Counted from the first letter of the stretch, positions 1-7,233 are shown. The stretch: DNA of 8,678 nt from Sphingobacterium thalpophilum (GCA_943328865.2 CALQBR020000038.1:1-8678); one strand, 5' to 3'. Notes: a model not told the origin generated them from the sequence alone. Numbers and translations are program-made.

Positions 1-752
1 AACGCTAATTTTAACTCTTTCAGATTTTGAAGAATACCATATTGTTCTTCATTGGCCAAAGCCAAGGATTTATCCAAGTTTTCTTTTATGAATTCTACAT
101 TATTTAACTGCTCATAAATACTTTCAAAATCTTCTTGTTGACCCGATTTTAGTTGTGCTGAAAGCAATTCTTCTAACAAAAACGTGTTGTAATCTTGTTC
201 TTTTAATACCGCTTGAAGTTTGGCATTCAAAGAAGTAACTTGGGCTTTGTCCTTTTTATAGGAATTCAAAACCGCCGAGTATTGAGCAATCAAATCCTGA
301 TTATTGGCAATGGCATCAATAATTTGAAATTGAAATTGCTCTTCTGATAATTCCTGAGTTTGATGTTGGGAATGGATGTCAATCAAATACAAGCCCAATT
401 CTTGCAATTCTTGAAGATTTACGGGACTATCATTAACGAAAGCACGGGATTTTCCTGAAGGTAAAATTTCTCTTCTGATAATGGTTTCTACTTCATAATC
501 CAAGTCATTGGCTTCAAAAAAAGCAGCTAAATTATAATTGGATAGCTGAAAATGGGCTTCAATAATACACTTTTCTTCTTTATTTTTCAACGAGCTCAAA
601 TCGGCTCTTTTTCCTAAAACCAATCCTAGCGCCCCTAATAAAATAGATTTTCCAGCGCCCGTTTCTCCTGTTATGATAGAAAAACCGCTTGAGAAATCAA
701 TCGCTAATTTTTCTATTAAGGCAAAATTATTAATGGAAAGTGACGTAAGCAT
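1..752 (-). CDS. recN: DNA repair protein RecN, N-terminal part (cut by window edge)
   Basis: This encodes the first 250 or so residues of RecN, the SMC-like ATPase that acts in recombinational repair of double-strand breaks in the cytoplasm. The ATG is at 752-750 and the frame stays open to base 1, so the C-terminal half (rest of the coiled coil, ABC signature and Walker B) lies outside the window. The N-terminus MLTSLSINNFALIEKL is typical of RecN. A Walker A motif GETGAGKS sits at residues 29-36, and the Q-loop-like stretch DIHSQHQTQ follows at about residue 118. After residue 150 the protein becomes rich in E, K, Q and L, as expected for the start of the coiled-coil arm. The gene starts 42 bp after the porD stop on the same strand. 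I saw no promoter in that gap, so it is probably the distal gene of the bamD-recN operon. Confidence 0.96.
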   Translation of the reverse strand, partial: MLTSLSINNFALIEKLAIDFSSGFSIITGETGAGKSILLGALGLVLGKRADLSSLKNKEEKCIIEAHFQLSNYNLAAFFEANDLDYEVETIIRREILPSGKSRAFVNDSPVNLQELQELGLYLIDIHSQHQTQELSEEQFQFQIIDAIANNQDLIAQYSAVLNSYKKDKAQVTSLNAKLQAVLKEQDYNTFLLEELLSAQLKSGQQEDFESIYEQLNNVEFIKENLDKSLALANEEQYGILQNLKELKLA

Positions 753-794
753 TTTTATTATTTAAGGGTTTCGATGTACTATTATTTTTTTAAA

Positions 795-1682
795 CTAATA
801 CTTAATTTTAGCCCATTTAGATGAATTCATAGGAGAAATTTTATTTAGATTATCAACTAAATCAGCAATCATAATAGAAGGCCCTCCTGAAAAAACAGAA
901 ATTATCTCATCCGATTTGGCATCAAAAAACACTCTTGTTAAAAAAGCATTGGGTCTGATTTGATAAATTTTACCCAATATCGCTAATGACTTTTTCATAT
1001 TATCCTTAGCCAATTTCAAATCTTTATGCATCAAGTCCAAACCACTATAATGGTATTCGTACAAAGCATCTCTAAAAGGTTTGAAAGTATTAGAAAGCAT
1101 ATCGTTAATCAGGAAATAGCGATTTTGATTGCCATCAGCCTGGCTCCAACCTTTGTAACCACCCTGAAGCGCAATATTGGAAACATCCTGAGCCATTTCA
1201 AGGTATTTACTTCCGCCTAATGGCGCAAATGTATCTGCATCCATTCCAATAATCATATAGCTATAAAAAGCCAATACAGAAACCAGATTGGAGTCAAAAG
1301 TTGTCGGATTATAGGTTAAATTCTGAAACTCTACATAACTAAAATTAAAATCCTTATCATTATAATTCAAAACTGGAGAAGAATAACTGGAATTAAAAAT
1401 AGGTCTTGCCGATTGCACCTGAATGGTGGCTGAAAATTGATTGGAATCAAATGCCGAAACGGTAATAAACATGGAACAATTAATTTTTTCATTCTGCTTA
1501 TAGGCTTGACCTGTCCAATCAGTTGTATTGATAAAATCGTTCAGCGATTTCTCTAACGTCTTAAATATTTGATTATTGGCATTTACAACTTTATCTGCAT
1601 TTACCGTAACCACACAATTCAACTCTTGAGCTTGTGTAAAACCAAAAATAAAAACAAAGACTAAACTAAAAATATTACGCAT
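795..1682 (-). CDS. porD: PorD-like protein (DUF4835), type IX secretion associated
   Basis: This 295-residue exported protein belongs to the DUF4835 family of Bacteroidota, now usually named PorD and linked to the type IX secretion system that exports adhesins and gliding or hydrolytic proteins. Its biochemical role is not settled. An N-terminal signal peptide is visible: MRN, a hydrophobic run (IFSLVFVFIFGF), then TQA before QE, giving probable cleavage near residue 19. The mature protein begins QELNCVVTVN, the usual family start, and has no further membrane segment, so a periplasmic or envelope location is likely. The family pattern of polar mid-regions (NFSYVEFQNLTYNP, GGYKGWSQADGNQNRY) is present at normal length. 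The ATG overlaps the coaBC stop by 8 bp (ATGCGTAA), implying translational coupling. The family call is from memory of conserved sequence and synteny; assignment to secretion is family knowledge. Confidence 0.85.
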   Translation of the reverse strand: MRNIFSLVFVFIFGFTQAQELNCVVTVNADKVVNANNQIFKTLEKSLNDFINTTDWTGQAYKQNEKINCSMFITVSAFDSNQFSATIQVQSARPIFNSSYSSPVLNYNDKDFNFSYVEFQNLTYNPTTFDSNLVSVLAFYSYMIIGMDADTFAPLGGSKYLEMAQDVSNIALQGGYKGWSQADGNQNRYFLINDMLSNTFKPFRDALYEYHYSGLDLMHKDLKLAKDNMKKSLAILGKIYQIRPNAFLTRVFFDAKSDEIISVFSGGPSIMIADLVDNLNKISPMNSSKWAKIKY

Positions 1683-2916
1683 AATAATGGGCTATTACTT
1701 TATTTAAAATATCATCTGCAACGGCTTCTTTCGATTTTAAATCCATCGGTTCTACCTTGAATTTATTATCTATAAAAGTAACTTTATTGGTAGCTTCTCC
1801 AAAACCAGCTCCCTTGTCTTGTAATGAATTCAGCACAATCAAATCTAGGTTTTTTTTCTGAATTTTTAACTTGGCGTTTTCAATTTCATTTTCAGTTTCT
1901 AAAGCAAACCCAATTAAAAACTGTTCTTTTTTAATCGCTCCTAAAGAAGCTAAAATATCTTGGGTTCGTTCTAATTCAATAGAAAAATGAGTTTCTGTTT
2001 TTTTAATTTTTTGATTTGAAGCCATTTTGGGTTTGTAATCCGCAACTGCAGCAGCAGCAATAGCGACGTGAACGTCGGCAAAATAAGTATGACAAGCATC
2101 ATACATTTCTTGGGCTGATACAACACGAACTACCGTTACCAAATGATGTTCCAAAACAAAATGAGAAGGTCCCGAAATTAAAATTACAGTAGCACCGAGA
2201 TTTGCAGCACTTTTGGCTAAATCGAAACCCATCTTTCCAGAAGAATGATTGCCAATAAAACGTACAGGATCAATGGCTTCGTAAGTAGGTCCAGCAGTAA
2301 TTAGTATTTTTTTACCTTTTAAGGGCAACTTACTTTCCAAATCAGCTTCTAAGAAGGCGATAATATTTTCGGGTTCAGCCATTCTTCCTTCTCCAGAAAG
2401 TCCGCTTGCCAATTCCCCTCGCTCAGCAGGAATGATGGTATTGCCAAATTGCTGTAACGCAGAAAAACTAGCTACAGTTGAAGAGTGCTTGTACATATCC
2501 AAATCCATTGCCGGAGCAAAATAAACAGGACATTTGGCAGATAAATAAGTGGCTATTAAAAGATTGTCACAAATACCATTTGTCATTTTCGACAAGGTAT
2601 TGGCTGTGGCTGGAGCAATAAGCATTAAATCAGCCCAAAGTGCTAACTCAACGTGATTGTTCCATTGTGGATTTTGATTTGGTAAAACCCCTTCTGTATT
2701 CGAATCATATTCCTCATTATAAAAAGTGGAATAGACTGGATTTTTAGAAAGTGTCGCCAGAGTAAGCGGCGTTACAAAATCCTTAGAAGCAGGTGTCATA
2801 ATCACTTGGACATGTGCACCTGCTTTTATGAATAATCGAACTAATGAAGCTGTTTTGTATGCGGCTATTCCACCAGAAATACCCAGTACTATTTTTTTAC
2901 CGCTTAAAACAGACAT
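1675..2916 (-). CDS. coaBC: Bifunctional phosphopantothenoylcysteine decarboxylase / phosphopantothenate-cysteine ligase
   Basis: CoaBC (Dfp) makes 4'-phosphopantothenoylcysteine from 4'-phosphopantothenate and cysteine with CTP (CoaB), then decarboxylates it to 4'-phosphopantetheine (CoaC, FMN) on the way to coenzyme A. At 413 residues it has full length. The CoaC domain (about 1-190) shows the flavin fold start KIVLGISGGIAAYK, the active-site His in NHVEL (H88), the flavin motif PATANT (102-107), and a substrate motif reading PAMDLDMY (135-142). The CoaB domain (about 200-413) has TAGPTYEAIDPVRFIGNHSSGKMG (207-230, read in two parts), AAVADYKP (289-296) and the KIKK lysines (303-306). Two positions differ from E. 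coli Dfp: N125 becomes D138 and C158 becomes S171 within GELASGLSGEGRM. It follows rpoZ by 8 bp, an ordering common in bacteria, and overlaps porD by 8 bp. Confidence 0.96.
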   Translation of the reverse strand: MSVLSGKKIVLGISGGIAAYKTASLVRLFIKAGAHVQVIMTPASKDFVTPLTLATLSKNPVYSTFYNEEYDSNTEGVLPNQNPQWNNHVELALWADLMLIAPATANTLSKMTNGICDNLLIATYLSAKCPVYFAPAMDLDMYKHSSTVASFSALQQFGNTIIPAERGELASGLSGEGRMAEPENIIAFLEADLESKLPLKGKKILITAGPTYEAIDPVRFIGNHSSGKMGFDLAKSAANLGATVILISGPSHFVLEHHLVTVVRVVSAQEMYDACHTYFADVHVAIAAAAVADYKPKMASNQKIKKTETHFSIELERTQDILASLGAIKKEQFLIGFALETENEIENAKLKIQKKNLDLIVLNSLQDKGAGFGEATNKVTFIDNKFKVEPMDLKSKEAVADDILNKVIAHYYA

Positions 2917-2924
2917 GTTCTTAA

Positions 2925-3242
2925 TTATTTGTTTGCATCTCTGTAGTAGATTTTGTCATCTAACCATTCTTGAACTGCAAGAGCGTGTGGTTTAGGCAAT
3001 TTTTCGTAAAATTTAGACACTTCAATTTGTTCTTTATTTTCAAAAACCTCCTCTAAACTGTCGTTATAAGTTGCAAATTCCTCCAATTTCTCTGTCAATT
3101 CTTTTTTGATTTCAGAGTTAATTTGGTTTGCTCTTTTAGCCATAATTGTTATCGCTTCATATACATTCCCAGTTGGTTCTTCAATCGTACTTTTGTTATA
3201 AGTAATTGTATTTACTGGAGCATTCGTCTTTTTTAAATCCAT
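2925..3242 (-). CDS. rpoZ: RNA polymerase omega subunit, Bacteroidota type
   Basis: This 105-residue protein matches the omega/Rpb6-like subunit found in Bacteroidota, which binds the beta-prime subunit and aids polymerase assembly. The conserved core is the segment NVYEAITIMAKRANQIN (about residues 26-42), equivalent to the NxFExVxxAAKRAxQL helix of classical omega. It is followed by a charged helical stretch and a C-terminal EKLPKPHALAVQEWLDDKIY block that I recognise from flavobacterial copies. It sits between bamD (11 bp upstream) and coaBC (8 bp downstream) on the same strand. The rpoZ-coaBC pairing is widespread in bacteria and supports the call, which would otherwise be weaker because the family is short and divergent. 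Confidence 0.87.
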   Translation of the reverse strand: MDLKKTNAPVNTITYNKSTIEEPTGNVYEAITIMAKRANQINSEIKKELTEKLEEFATYNDSLEEVFENKEQIEVSKFYEKLPKPHALAVQEWLDDKIYYRDANK

Positions 3243-3253
3243 GACTTTAATAT

Positions 3254-4048
3254 TTATTTGGAAAATTGTTGTAAATCTTTATCAATTTTAGCTAACATCA
3301 CATCAGCTTTTAATTTGTACTCTGAATTGGCGTTGAATTTTATCAAATTGGAATGCGCTGCTTTAGCTGCATTTAAGCGTTCTTCCTTTTTTGAAGCCAC
3401 ACTATTAATGGCCAATTGGTAGGACGAATCCAATTTATAAAACAACGCTTTTTCTTTAAAAGGAGTTCCTGGATAATCTGAAACAAAATTATCTAATGCG
3501 ATAATAGCCGATTTAAAATCCGAAATTTTATGGTATCCTTTGGCATTCTCAAAAGCCTTTTTTTCTAATTTTTCTCTTAATGTTTTCACTAAGCTATTTG
3601 CTTCAGGCAAATATTCTGAATTGGGATAGGCATCTATAAAAGTTTGTAACTTATCAATTCCTTTATAGGTATCGATTTGATCCAAACTATGCACTGGGGA
3701 CAACATCGAATAACTTTTAGCACCCAAAAAAGTAGCTTCTTCTATATTATTACTTTTAGGATAATCCGAAGCAAACTTTTCAAACTGATAACCTGCCAAA
3801 TAATATTGCTTTGTCTTGTAATAAGACTGGGCATACATATAAAACATTTTCTCCGCTTGTGGTTTTCCCCTGTATGAAGTCCCTATTTGTTCAAAAAGCT
3901 GAATGGCTTTGGTGTACTTTCCGCTTTCATACAAGTTGGAAGCCATTTTAAATTTAAACGAAACATCTTCTGTTTTTAATGCTTTTTGATATTCACTACA
4001 AGAGGAAAAAAAAACAGCAATTAGTAATGTAAATAAAATATTTCTCAT
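3254..4048 (-). CDS. bamD: Outer membrane assembly lipoprotein BamD
   Basis: BamD is the lipoprotein partner of BamA in the machine that folds beta-barrel proteins into the outer membrane. The 264-residue product begins with a lipoprotein signal (MRNILFTLLIAVFFSSC) whose lipobox cysteine is C17, so the mature protein is anchored by lipid, facing the periplasm. The rest is helical tetratricopeptide-like repeats, for example ASNLYESGKYTKAIQLFEQI (36-55), then YAQSYYKTKQYYLAGYQFEKFASDYP and later KISDFKSAIIALDNFVSDYPGTP. The FxxFxxxYP-type repeats and total length fit BamD (YfiO). A promoter lies about 55 bp upstream, and rpoZ follows after 11 bp, so bamD is likely the first gene of a bamD-rpoZ-coaBC-porD-recN unit. 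A generic TPR lipoprotein is the alternative, but synteny argues against it. Confidence 0.92.
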   Translation of the reverse strand: MRNILFTLLIAVFFSSCSEYQKALKTEDVSFKFKMASNLYESGKYTKAIQLFEQIGTSYRGKPQAEKMFYMYAQSYYKTKQYYLAGYQFEKFASDYPKSNNIEEATFLGAKSYSMLSPVHSLDQIDTYKGIDKLQTFIDAYPNSEYLPEANSLVKTLREKLEKKAFENAKGYHKISDFKSAIIALDNFVSDYPGTPFKEKALFYKLDSSYQLAINSVASKKEERLNAAKAAHSNLIKFNANSEYKLKADVMLAKIDKDLQQFSK

Positions 4049-4103
4049 TATTCTGATTGGTTCCGTTGATTTACAGGCAATTTACACCTTAAAAAACCAA
4101 CTG

Positions 4104-4134
4104 CAAATTTAGTTATTAATTTAGCTACTACAAA
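4104..4134 (-). promoter_or_regulatory. Promoter for the bamD-rpoZ-coaBC-porD-recN unit
   Basis: Read on the minus strand this is TTTG (4134-4131), a 19-base spacer, then TAAATTTG (4111-4104). That is an exact match to the Bacteroidota housekeeping pattern TTTG-N19-21-TAnnTTTG. Transcription would start near 4097, giving a leader of about 50 bases before the bamD ATG at 4048. It lies in the only sizeable gap (124 bp) inside the minus-strand block. I saw no hairpin terminator for dapA in the same gap, so read-through from dapA probably adds to this promoter. Confidence 0.65.
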
Positions 4135-4172
4135 ATATTTTTTTGCATAAAAAATACTCGGGTTTGACTTCG

Positions 4173-5054
4173 CTAATTATTGAGTTTATTTACAAATTGC
4201 TTTATTCTGTCAGACAAATCTTCATTGACATTCACTAATGGCAATCTCACTGTGTTTTCGGACAATCCTAATGCGCAGAAAATTTCTTTAATCCCAGCAG
4301 GATTTCCTTGCTCAAAAATCATATCAATACTTGAAGCTAAAAGATAATGCAACTTAAAGGCTTCATCCACTTTTCTATTCAATCCCAAACGAACCATTTG
4401 GGAAAACTGTTTTGGAAAACCTTCTCCAATTACCGAAATCACACCACTCCCACCTGCTAAAACCATTGGCAAAGTAATCATGTCATCACCAGAAATCACT
4501 AAGAAATCTTTAGGTTTATTTTCGATCAACTTCATTGCTTGTACGATATCTCCTGCCGCTTCTTTAATACCTACAATATTTTTAAAATCATTCGCCAGGC
4601 GTATAACCGTTGCTGGCAGCATGTTACTTCCTGTGCGACCTGGAACATTATATAGCACTACTGGAATCGGGGATGCTTCGGCAATTGCTTTAAAATGCTG
4701 ATAAATTCCTTCTTGAGTCGGTTTATTATAATAAGGCGAAACCGAAAGAATAGCCGTGAATTTAGAAAAATCTCTTGTTTGTAATTCTTCCACCACTTGT
4801 AGCGTATTATTGCTTCCGACACCAAGAACCAATGGCAATCTTCCGTTATTTGCTTCAATAATCGTTTGAATTACCAATTCTTTTTCTTCTTGGGTCAAGG
4901 TTGCTGTTTCAGCAGTTGTCCCAAGAACCACGAGATAGTCAATGCCATTATCAATCTGAAAATTGACAATTCTTTTTAGCGCCTCAACATCTACTGAAAA
5001 ATCCTTTTTAAATGGAGTAACCAACGCAACTCCAGTTCCGATTAATGATTGCAT
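4173..5054 (-). CDS. dapA: 4-hydroxy-tetrahydrodipicolinate synthase
   Basis: DapA condenses pyruvate with aspartate semialdehyde, the committed step to diaminopimelate and lysine, in the cytoplasm. The 293-residue protein is a full-length class I aldolase TIM barrel. The Schiff-base lysine is K164 in GIKEAAGD. The catalytic triad equivalents are T47 in GTTAET (45-50), Y135 in YNVPGRTG and Y109 in SPYYNKP. The carboxylate-binding arginine is R140 in the same YNVPGRTG block. GTTAET in place of the proteobacterial GTTGES is a variant I associate with Bacteroidota enzymes. N-acetylneuraminate lyase is related but lacks this motif combination. The ATG at 5054-5052 is one base after the stop of the upstream DUF6913-type gene, so the two are almost certainly co-transcribed. 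Confidence 0.97.
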   Translation of the reverse strand: MQSLIGTGVALVTPFKKDFSVDVEALKRIVNFQIDNGIDYLVVLGTTAETATLTQEEKELVIQTIIEANNGRLPLVLGVGSNNTLQVVEELQTRDFSKFTAILSVSPYYNKPTQEGIYQHFKAIAEASPIPVVLYNVPGRTGSNMLPATVIRLANDFKNIVGIKEAAGDIVQAMKLIENKPKDFLVISGDDMITLPMVLAGGSGVISVIGEGFPKQFSQMVRLGLNRKVDEAFKLHYLLASSIDMIFEQGNPAGIKEIFCALGLSENTVRLPLVNVNEDLSDRIKQFVNKLNN

Positions 5055-5055
5055 A

Positions 5056-5574
5056 TTATATTTTGTTTAATATTTTTAGATATTTAAATAATTCCGCCAC
5101 AAAAAGAGAATAGTCCCCAACAGAAGCCTTAATCATAAAATGATTCAATCTTTCATCTACCGAAGAAAAACCAACTTTAAAATTAGCATTAGAAGCATTA
5201 GAGACTACCAATAAGGGTGTTTTTTCAACATCATAATAATTAATCAACAAATCAAAATGTTGATCCAGAAAAGTATTGACTTCCAATTTGTCAAAAGTAG
5301 CTGACCAGCTCAAATCTTTTGAACAAAAAAAAGGAGCATCAAAAAGCTCATGCTTATTAATTTTATCTTTAAAAATCAAAACCTTAATCTGGTGCTTTTG
5401 AATTCCATTCCTAACTAATTCTTCCAACAAAGCATTTTTTTCAAAAAAGGCGCCTTCATCAAGAAGCAAACCAACAGATTGTATGCTATTCTTTGAAGAA
5501 ATACATTTTCCATTAGACAAGCCCTTTTTAACGATTCTAGTGGTGATAAAATTCTTTAGATAACTTACAATCAT
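5056..5574 (-). CDS. DUF6913-type conserved flavobacterial protein of unknown function
   Basis: This 172-residue protein matches what I remember as the DUF6913 family, a Bacteroidota-only protein usually encoded just upstream of dapA. No function is known and none is claimed here. It has no signal peptide, no membrane segment and no clear catalytic motif. The N-terminus is basic ([18 protein letters not shown]). A central alpha/beta-like alternation follows ([59 protein letters not shown]), suggesting a Rossmann-like cytoplasmic protein. It ends one base before the dapA ATG and is the first gene after a promoter at 5594-5622, so it leads the dapA transcript. A link to cell-wall or lysine supply is inference from position only. 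Confidence 0.8.
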   Translation of the reverse strand: MIVSYLKNFITTRIVKKGLSNGKCISSKNSIQSVGLLLDEGAFFEKNALLEELVRNGIQKHQIKVLIFKDKINKHELFDAPFFCSKDLSWSATFDKLEVNTFLDQHFDLLINYYDVEKTPLLVVSNASNANFKVGFSSVDERLNHFMIKASVGDYSLFVAELFKYLKILNKI

Positions 5575-5593
5575 ATCGCATTTAGTTAGGCCA

Positions 5594-5622
5594 CAAATTT
5601 AATTAAATAAGTGCCAAAACAA
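5594..5622 (-). promoter_or_regulatory. Promoter for the DUF6913-dapA genes
   Basis: On the minus strand the order is TTG (5622-5620), an 18-base spacer and TAAATTTG (5601-5594). The -7 element matches TAnnTTTG exactly; the spacer is one base shorter than the usual 19-21. Transcription would start near 5587, only about a dozen bases before the ATG at 5574, so the leader would be very short. The same -7 octamer is used at 4104-4111 before bamD. Confidence 0.55.
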
Positions 5623-5834
5623 CGGATAATTCAAAAAAAGTATCTCCTTTTGTGAAACATTTTATCCTGTGAGTATCACTAAAATCTTATGAAGTATGGG
5701 GCAACTGCGAGATGATTTATAAAAAAATGGGGATTTTAAATCTAACAGAAAAGCAACAAAAACAAATCCCAATCAATCCAAAAGAAACTAATTGGATAAA
5801 CCAGAATAAACCCAATTAACATCATCCATTTATT

Positions 5835-5860
5835 AAAAAAAACAACCTTAAAACAAGGTT
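5835..5860 (-). terminator. Intrinsic terminator after the left membrane-protein gene
   Basis: Read on the minus strand this is a 6 bp stem, AACCTT with AAGGTT, closed by a five-base loop (GTTTT). One G and then eight Ts (complement of 5842-5835) follow. It lies about 50 bases past the stop codon at 5911, the right place to end that transcript. In the plus direction the following tract is TTATTT, so it could also work weakly both ways. Confidence 0.7.
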
Positions 5861-5910
5861 TTATTTAGCATTTCAAGCCTTAAATAACAAAAAAGAATAA
5901 AAAACACCAA

Positions 5911-6615
5911 TTATTGCTGTATTTGTTCTACAACATCCGTTTGTTCCATTCGCATCACAAACTTATAGAATGCATAATACAATACTACATTTAGGATAAT
6001 TTCAAAGAACCTAAACAAGGGTTGCGAAATCTCCGTAAAATAATACTTTTGAACAAATTCAACAAAATAAAGTACAACAGAGGTAAGTCCAAAGCACAAA
6101 AACCATCCTTTTTTCTTACCAGTAACCACATAACAAGACAAAGAAAGTGCGGCAAGAAGACAAACCAAAATATTATTGGCCAACAAAATATAAAATCCCT
6201 CATAGGGTATTTCGTAAGACATTGAAAAGAAGTAAAAGAAAATAAAAAGAAAGGGATTGATCGCGATAAGAATCGGTACTATTTTTATTGGACTCATTAG
6301 CCTAACAAAATAGATGATTGTAATCAACCTATAAATTAAAAAAAAAGCAATTCCAACAAATAGTAAACGACCATTATCCGAGAAAAATAGCACATATGCC
6401 ATTAAAGATAATAACATCGTTAGAAAGAAAAAAGGATTTCTTTGTTCAGAAGTAATCCAATAAAGGACAACCAATACAAATACAAGTATTGACTTAAAAA
6501 TTAAAAAGTGAGATTGAACAAAAAACAACTCAAATAAAAGATAAACTAAGGCGAATCCAAAATAAAAACCAATCAAGGAATTTTTGAGACTATTTAACAA
6601 CTTTGAAAGGAACAT
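5911..6615 (-). CDS. Eight-pass membrane protein, YhhN/TMEM86-like, left paralog
   Basis: This is a 234-residue, very hydrophobic protein with about eight membrane segments (roughly 14-32, 36-55, 60-78, 82-103, 110-131, 140-163, 168-188 and 195-217) and a short polar C-terminal tail ending EQTDVVEQIQQ. Size and layout resemble the YhhN/TMEM86 family, whose best-known members hydrolyse lysoplasmalogens in membranes. The segment YWITSEQRNPFFFLTMLLSL aligns by eye with the region before the family's conserved Gly-Asp, but that pair is AY here. The later Ser-Asp position reads VE (YFVEFV), so catalysis is doubtful. It is clearly paralogous to the product of 7667-8368 (shared ITSxxRN, IYR/VYRxxTI and VQK/IQK blocks). 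No good promoter was found upstream; a terminator follows. Family assignment is a fold-level inference. Confidence 0.72.
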   Translation of the reverse strand: MFLSKLLNSLKNSLIGFYFGFALVYLLFELFFVQSHFLIFKSILVFVLVVLYWITSEQRNPFFFLTMLLSLMAYVLFFSDNGRLLFVGIAFFLIYRLITIIYFVRLMSPIKIVPILIAINPFLFIFFYFFSMSYEIPYEGFYILLANNILVCLLAALSLSCYVVTGKKKGWFLCFGLTSVVLYFVEFVQKYYFTEISQPLFRFFEIILNVVLYYAFYKFVMRMEQTDVVEQIQQ

Positions 6616-6795
6616 ATATTTTATTTACGCAACATTAAAACCAAAAAAATAACCAGTTATAGCATTGGCATCTCATTTAAAAAATCTAACACACAATAGC
6701 ACTTAAAATTGAACCATTAAAAAAAAAACTCGCTATAGTTCAATATGAATCGCACAAAATAATAAAACTTAAACTTCTTTTATTTTTATTGTTCT

Positions 6796-6809
6796 AATGT
6801 TGTAACATT
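6796..6809. promoter_or_regulatory. Inverted repeat, candidate operator on the regulator promoter
   Basis: The sequence AATGTTGTAACATT has perfect 6 bp arms (AATGTT and AACATT) around a two-base centre. It covers the -33 TTG of the promoter for the plus-strand helix-turn-helix gene at 6880. That is where an autorepressor would bind. A related sequence, CAACATTAAAAC, lies at 6630-6641 just upstream of the left membrane-protein start; it matches the minus-strand reading of 6802-6791 (CAACATTAGAAC) at 11 of 12 bases. Binding by the neighbouring protein is inference. Confidence 0.4.
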
Positions 6810-6831
6810 GATTAATAATTCATTATATTTG
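6800..6831 (+). promoter_or_regulatory. Promoter for the plus-strand helix-turn-helix regulator
   Basis: TTG at 6800-6802, a 21-base spacer and TATATTTG at 6824-6831 match the Bacteroidota pattern TTG-N19-21-TAnnTTTG. The expected transcription start is near 6838, leaving about 40 bases before the ATG at 6880. The promoter overlaps the inverted repeat at 6796-6809. It also shows that an in-frame ATG at 6808 cannot be the main start, because that codon lies inside the promoter. Confidence 0.6.
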
Positions 6832-6879
6832 TCATGCAGTATACCTATTAAAATTACTGAGAATTTTCAGCATATCAAA

Positions 6880-7233
6880 ATGAAAGCAAAAAAATTTAGC
6901 CAGTTAAAAGAGAGAATCCGTTTATATGCTAAAAATCAAAATATTAGCATGCGAGAAATTTACGAAAAAACTGGGATTTCAGATGGTACTTTTAGCAATT
7001 CAAGCGGTTTAAGCGAGGATAATTTATTGAAACTATTCAGTTATTTTTCTGATTTAGATGCCAATTGGTTACTTTCAGGACAAGGTTCTATGAAAAAAGA
7101 GCTCGGAAAAGGAAATTTTTCTTTAGAAGAAACAAACCAACACAACGAAAACCAATACATTTTGGCTCTTCAAAAAAAGATGATTCAAAAATTAGAAAAA
7201 GAATTAGAAAAAATAAAGCAAGCTAAAAAATAA
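6880..7233 (+). CDS. Small helix-turn-helix regulator with C-terminal coiled coil
   Basis: This 117-residue protein looks like a Cro/cI-type DNA-binding protein. The helix-turn-helix occupies about residues 6-65. The turn lies around MREIYEKTGISDGTFSN (24-40), and the domain ends with LSEDNLLKLFSYFSDLDANWLLSGQGSM (44-71), the block that closes many phage-type repressor domains in Bacteroidota (usually WLLTGEGxM). A polar linker follows, then a Lys/Glu-rich helix (about 91-117) likely to form a coiled coil for oligomerisation. There is no S24 peptidase domain, so it is not a LexA/cI-like self-cleaving repressor. I chose ATG 6880 over the in-frame ATG at 6808 because the latter is inside the promoter and the added 24 residues lie outside the domain. 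It diverges from the left membrane-protein gene and converges on the gene at 7263 with 29 bp between. Confidence 0.82.
   Translation: MKAKKFSQLKERIRLYAKNQNISMREIYEKTGISDGTFSNSSGLSEDNLLKLFSYFSDLDANWLLSGQGSMKKELGKGNFSLEETNQHNENQYILALQKKMIQKLEKELEKIKQAKK

Larger units (their letters stand above)
5575..5910. other. 336 bp intergenic stretch with promoter, possible small open frame and terminator
   Basis: This gap separates the minus-strand housekeeping block from the accessory membrane-protein gene. It holds the promoter of the DUF6913-dapA genes at its left end and a strong minus-strand terminator near its right end (5835-5860). Between them, a plus-strand frame is open from 5673 to a stop at 5819. 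With an ATG at 5712 it would encode 35 residues (MIYKKMGILNLTEKQQ and on), but it has no promoter match and no recognised homology, so I do not call it a gene. I saw no tRNA-like fold or tandem repeats. Confidence 0.6.

Noticed and set aside
1026..1220. 64-codon plus-strand open frame
   Set aside because: It is antisense to porD, has no recognisable domain or promoter, and porD has a signal peptide and operon context.
4480..4858. Open frames on both strands inside dapA (4480-4701 plus, 4658-4858 minus)
   Set aside because: dapA has all catalytic residues in its own frame; these are chance frames in other phases.
5991..6225. Open frames overlapping the left membrane-protein gene in other frames
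   Set aside because: The membrane-protein frame is longer and its paralog at 7667-8368 confirms it is the coding frame.
6755..6762. CAAAATAA as the -7 element of a promoter for the left membrane-protein gene
   Set aside because: The minus-strand reading TTATTTTG misses the TA of TAnnTTTG, and no TTG lies at the right distance.
6808..6879. Upstream in-frame ATG adding 24 residues to the plus-strand regulator
   Set aside because: The codon lies between the -33 and -7 elements of the matching promoter, so it would not be transcribed from it. The extra residues are outside the helix-turn-helix domain.
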